Positions 63,517-64,000 of a DNA stretch of 64,000 nt are shown here, in pieces. Under the pieces are notes generated by a model. That model did not search any database. It was not told where the DNA came from and saw only the letters and a list, made by a program, of their open reading frames with translations. The translations under genes were made by a program, and so were the position numbers. Positions within the stretch are counted from its first letter, which is position 1. Each line of letters starts with the position of its first letter. Source of the DNA: Collybia mongolica (Eukaryota > Basidiomycota > Agaricomycetes > Agaricales > Clitocybaceae); contig JAAXNY010000020.1 in assembly GCA_013420905.1 (NCBI GenBank), forward strand, positions 62,001-126,000, given 5' to 3'.

Positions 63517-63524
63517 ATCCTAAC
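63517..63524. repeat. Right target-site duplication of the hAT element
   Basis: ATCCTAAC directly after the right terminal inverted repeat. The perfect identity suggests a fairly recent insertion compared with the decay of the host element. Confidence 0.92.
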
Positions 63525-64000
63525 CCAGTTCAATTTCAACAATTTGAAGCTGGTATTGATGCCCATGGACACCAACGTCGCCCTCAGCAAGTCCCAATGC
63601 CCCACTGCACTTGCGGATATTGCATGCATGTGAAACATGCCTTATTGCAAAGCCATTGGATTGTTAATGTACAATGGGAATACACCCCAACATTACATTC
63701 ACTGTGTCTACTGTTGCACAGTTCTGCGACAACCAGGGATGGGTCCACTGGGAGGCCATGAAGCGAATCTTTTGGCAATGGGAAGGAAGGCCTGGAAGGC
63801 TTTGTGGATGCAGACGGAGCCTCACAGGAGCACAGGCATGCCATCTCCGGCTATGCCTTCATTGTGGATGGAGGGGCCGTGTCATGGTCATCAAAGAAAC
63901 AGGAGCTTGTCACTCTGTTGACAACAGAAGCCGAGTACATGGCAGCTACTCACACTGCCAAAGAAGCAATGTGGCTGTGCCGTCTTATCAGTGAGGTCTA

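Larger units (their letters stand above)
58791..64000 (+). mobile_element. Ty1/Copia LTR retrotransposon, decayed, open at the window end
   Basis: Domains follow Copia order: gag with zinc knuckle, protease, GAG-pre-integrase, integrase, reverse transcriptase, RNase H. The RT is present (NGTWELVKHPPPGTNVVGYK, YKAHLVAKGFTQIHGINFNK, FNFNSAFLNG, IHIDD in place of the usual V-D-D box) and RNase H begins with DADGAS and reaches TTEAEYMAA at the edge. Several in-frame stops, one frameshift and a nested hAT insertion mean it cannot encode a full polyprotein. The 3' end and LTR are missing from the window. Confidence 0.9.
60146..64000 (+). pseudogene. Copia Pol remnant: protease, integrase, RT, RNase H
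   Basis: Protease motif reads L-Y-N-S-G-V where active elements have D-S-G-A, so the catalytic Asp is lost. Stops interrupt conserved places: before LGHVAHE (about 60812), after FMDDYS (about 61078), before HLTVHDTPEYNG (about 61256) and after NWYDTL (about 62528). A frame change near 61565-61615 separates WVGFDEES from CSVTVECSVRF. The integrase HLDRGGEYLSNEF and RT blocks remain readable. The hAT insertion at 62815 splits the RT C-terminus. Confidence 0.88.

Overview
The window looks like nuclear DNA of a mushroom-forming basidiomycete (Agaricomycetes). Genes are cut by many short (about 50-70 bp) GT-AG introns. The family content fits too: F-box proteins with a characteristic C-terminal region, DUF2235 alpha/beta-hydrolase, DUF6533 and DUF6534 membrane proteins, a fungal sesquiterpene synthase, Zn2Cys6 regulators and Ty1/Copia and hAT transposons. 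Exon structures below were assembled by hand from splice signals, reading-frame continuity and remembered family motifs; no database search was run.

Layout. 0.3-4.4 kb: a TATA-driven orphan gene, then an F-box gene. 5.6-7.8 kb (-): DUF2235 hydrolase. 9.4-12.7 kb (+): Zn2Cys6/fungal-specific transcription factor. 13.2-15.0 kb (+): CDP-alcohol phosphotransferase (choline/ethanolamine type). 15.2-17.5 kb (-): M17 leucine aminopeptidase. 18.2-18.8 kb (-): Gcn4/Cpc1-like bZIP with a possible upstream ORF. 19.7-20.3 kb: a decayed tandem repeat. 20.9-21.4 kb (+): cytochrome c oxidase subunit 6. 23.3-24.7 kb (+): an apparently intact sesquiterpene synthase. 25.9-27.5 kb (-): a frameshifted, 3'-truncated copy of the 49 kDa complex I subunit gene. 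27.5-32.7 kb: no gene recognised. 32.7-35.9 kb (-): PP1 regulatory subunit with a CBM21 domain, followed by low-complexity DNA to about 38.7 kb. 40.7-41.8 kb (-): an unusual chimeric gene joining a transposon-integrase N-terminus to the C-terminal lobe of an alpha-kinase. 45.6-47.3 kb (+): DUF6533 membrane protein. 47.6-48.2 kb (-): EthD-domain protein. 49.4-50.1 kb (+): histone H3. 50.5-52.8 kb (-): secreted GH28 glycoside hydrolase. 55.2-57.0 kb (-): DUF6534 membrane protein. 58.9 kb to the end: a decayed Copia retrotransposon interrupted by a 702-bp hAT element with perfect terminal inverted repeats and an 8-bp target duplication.

Neighbouring genes do not form one pathway. Housekeeping genes (COX6, H3, aminopeptidase, phospholipid synthesis) sit among lineage-specific genes and transposon debris. 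The sesquiterpene synthase has no recognisable P450, transporter or regulator within about 8 kb on either side, so it is either an orphan or the edge of a dispersed pathway. The strongest candidate for something undescribed is the integrase/alpha-kinase chimera at 40.7-41.8 kb.
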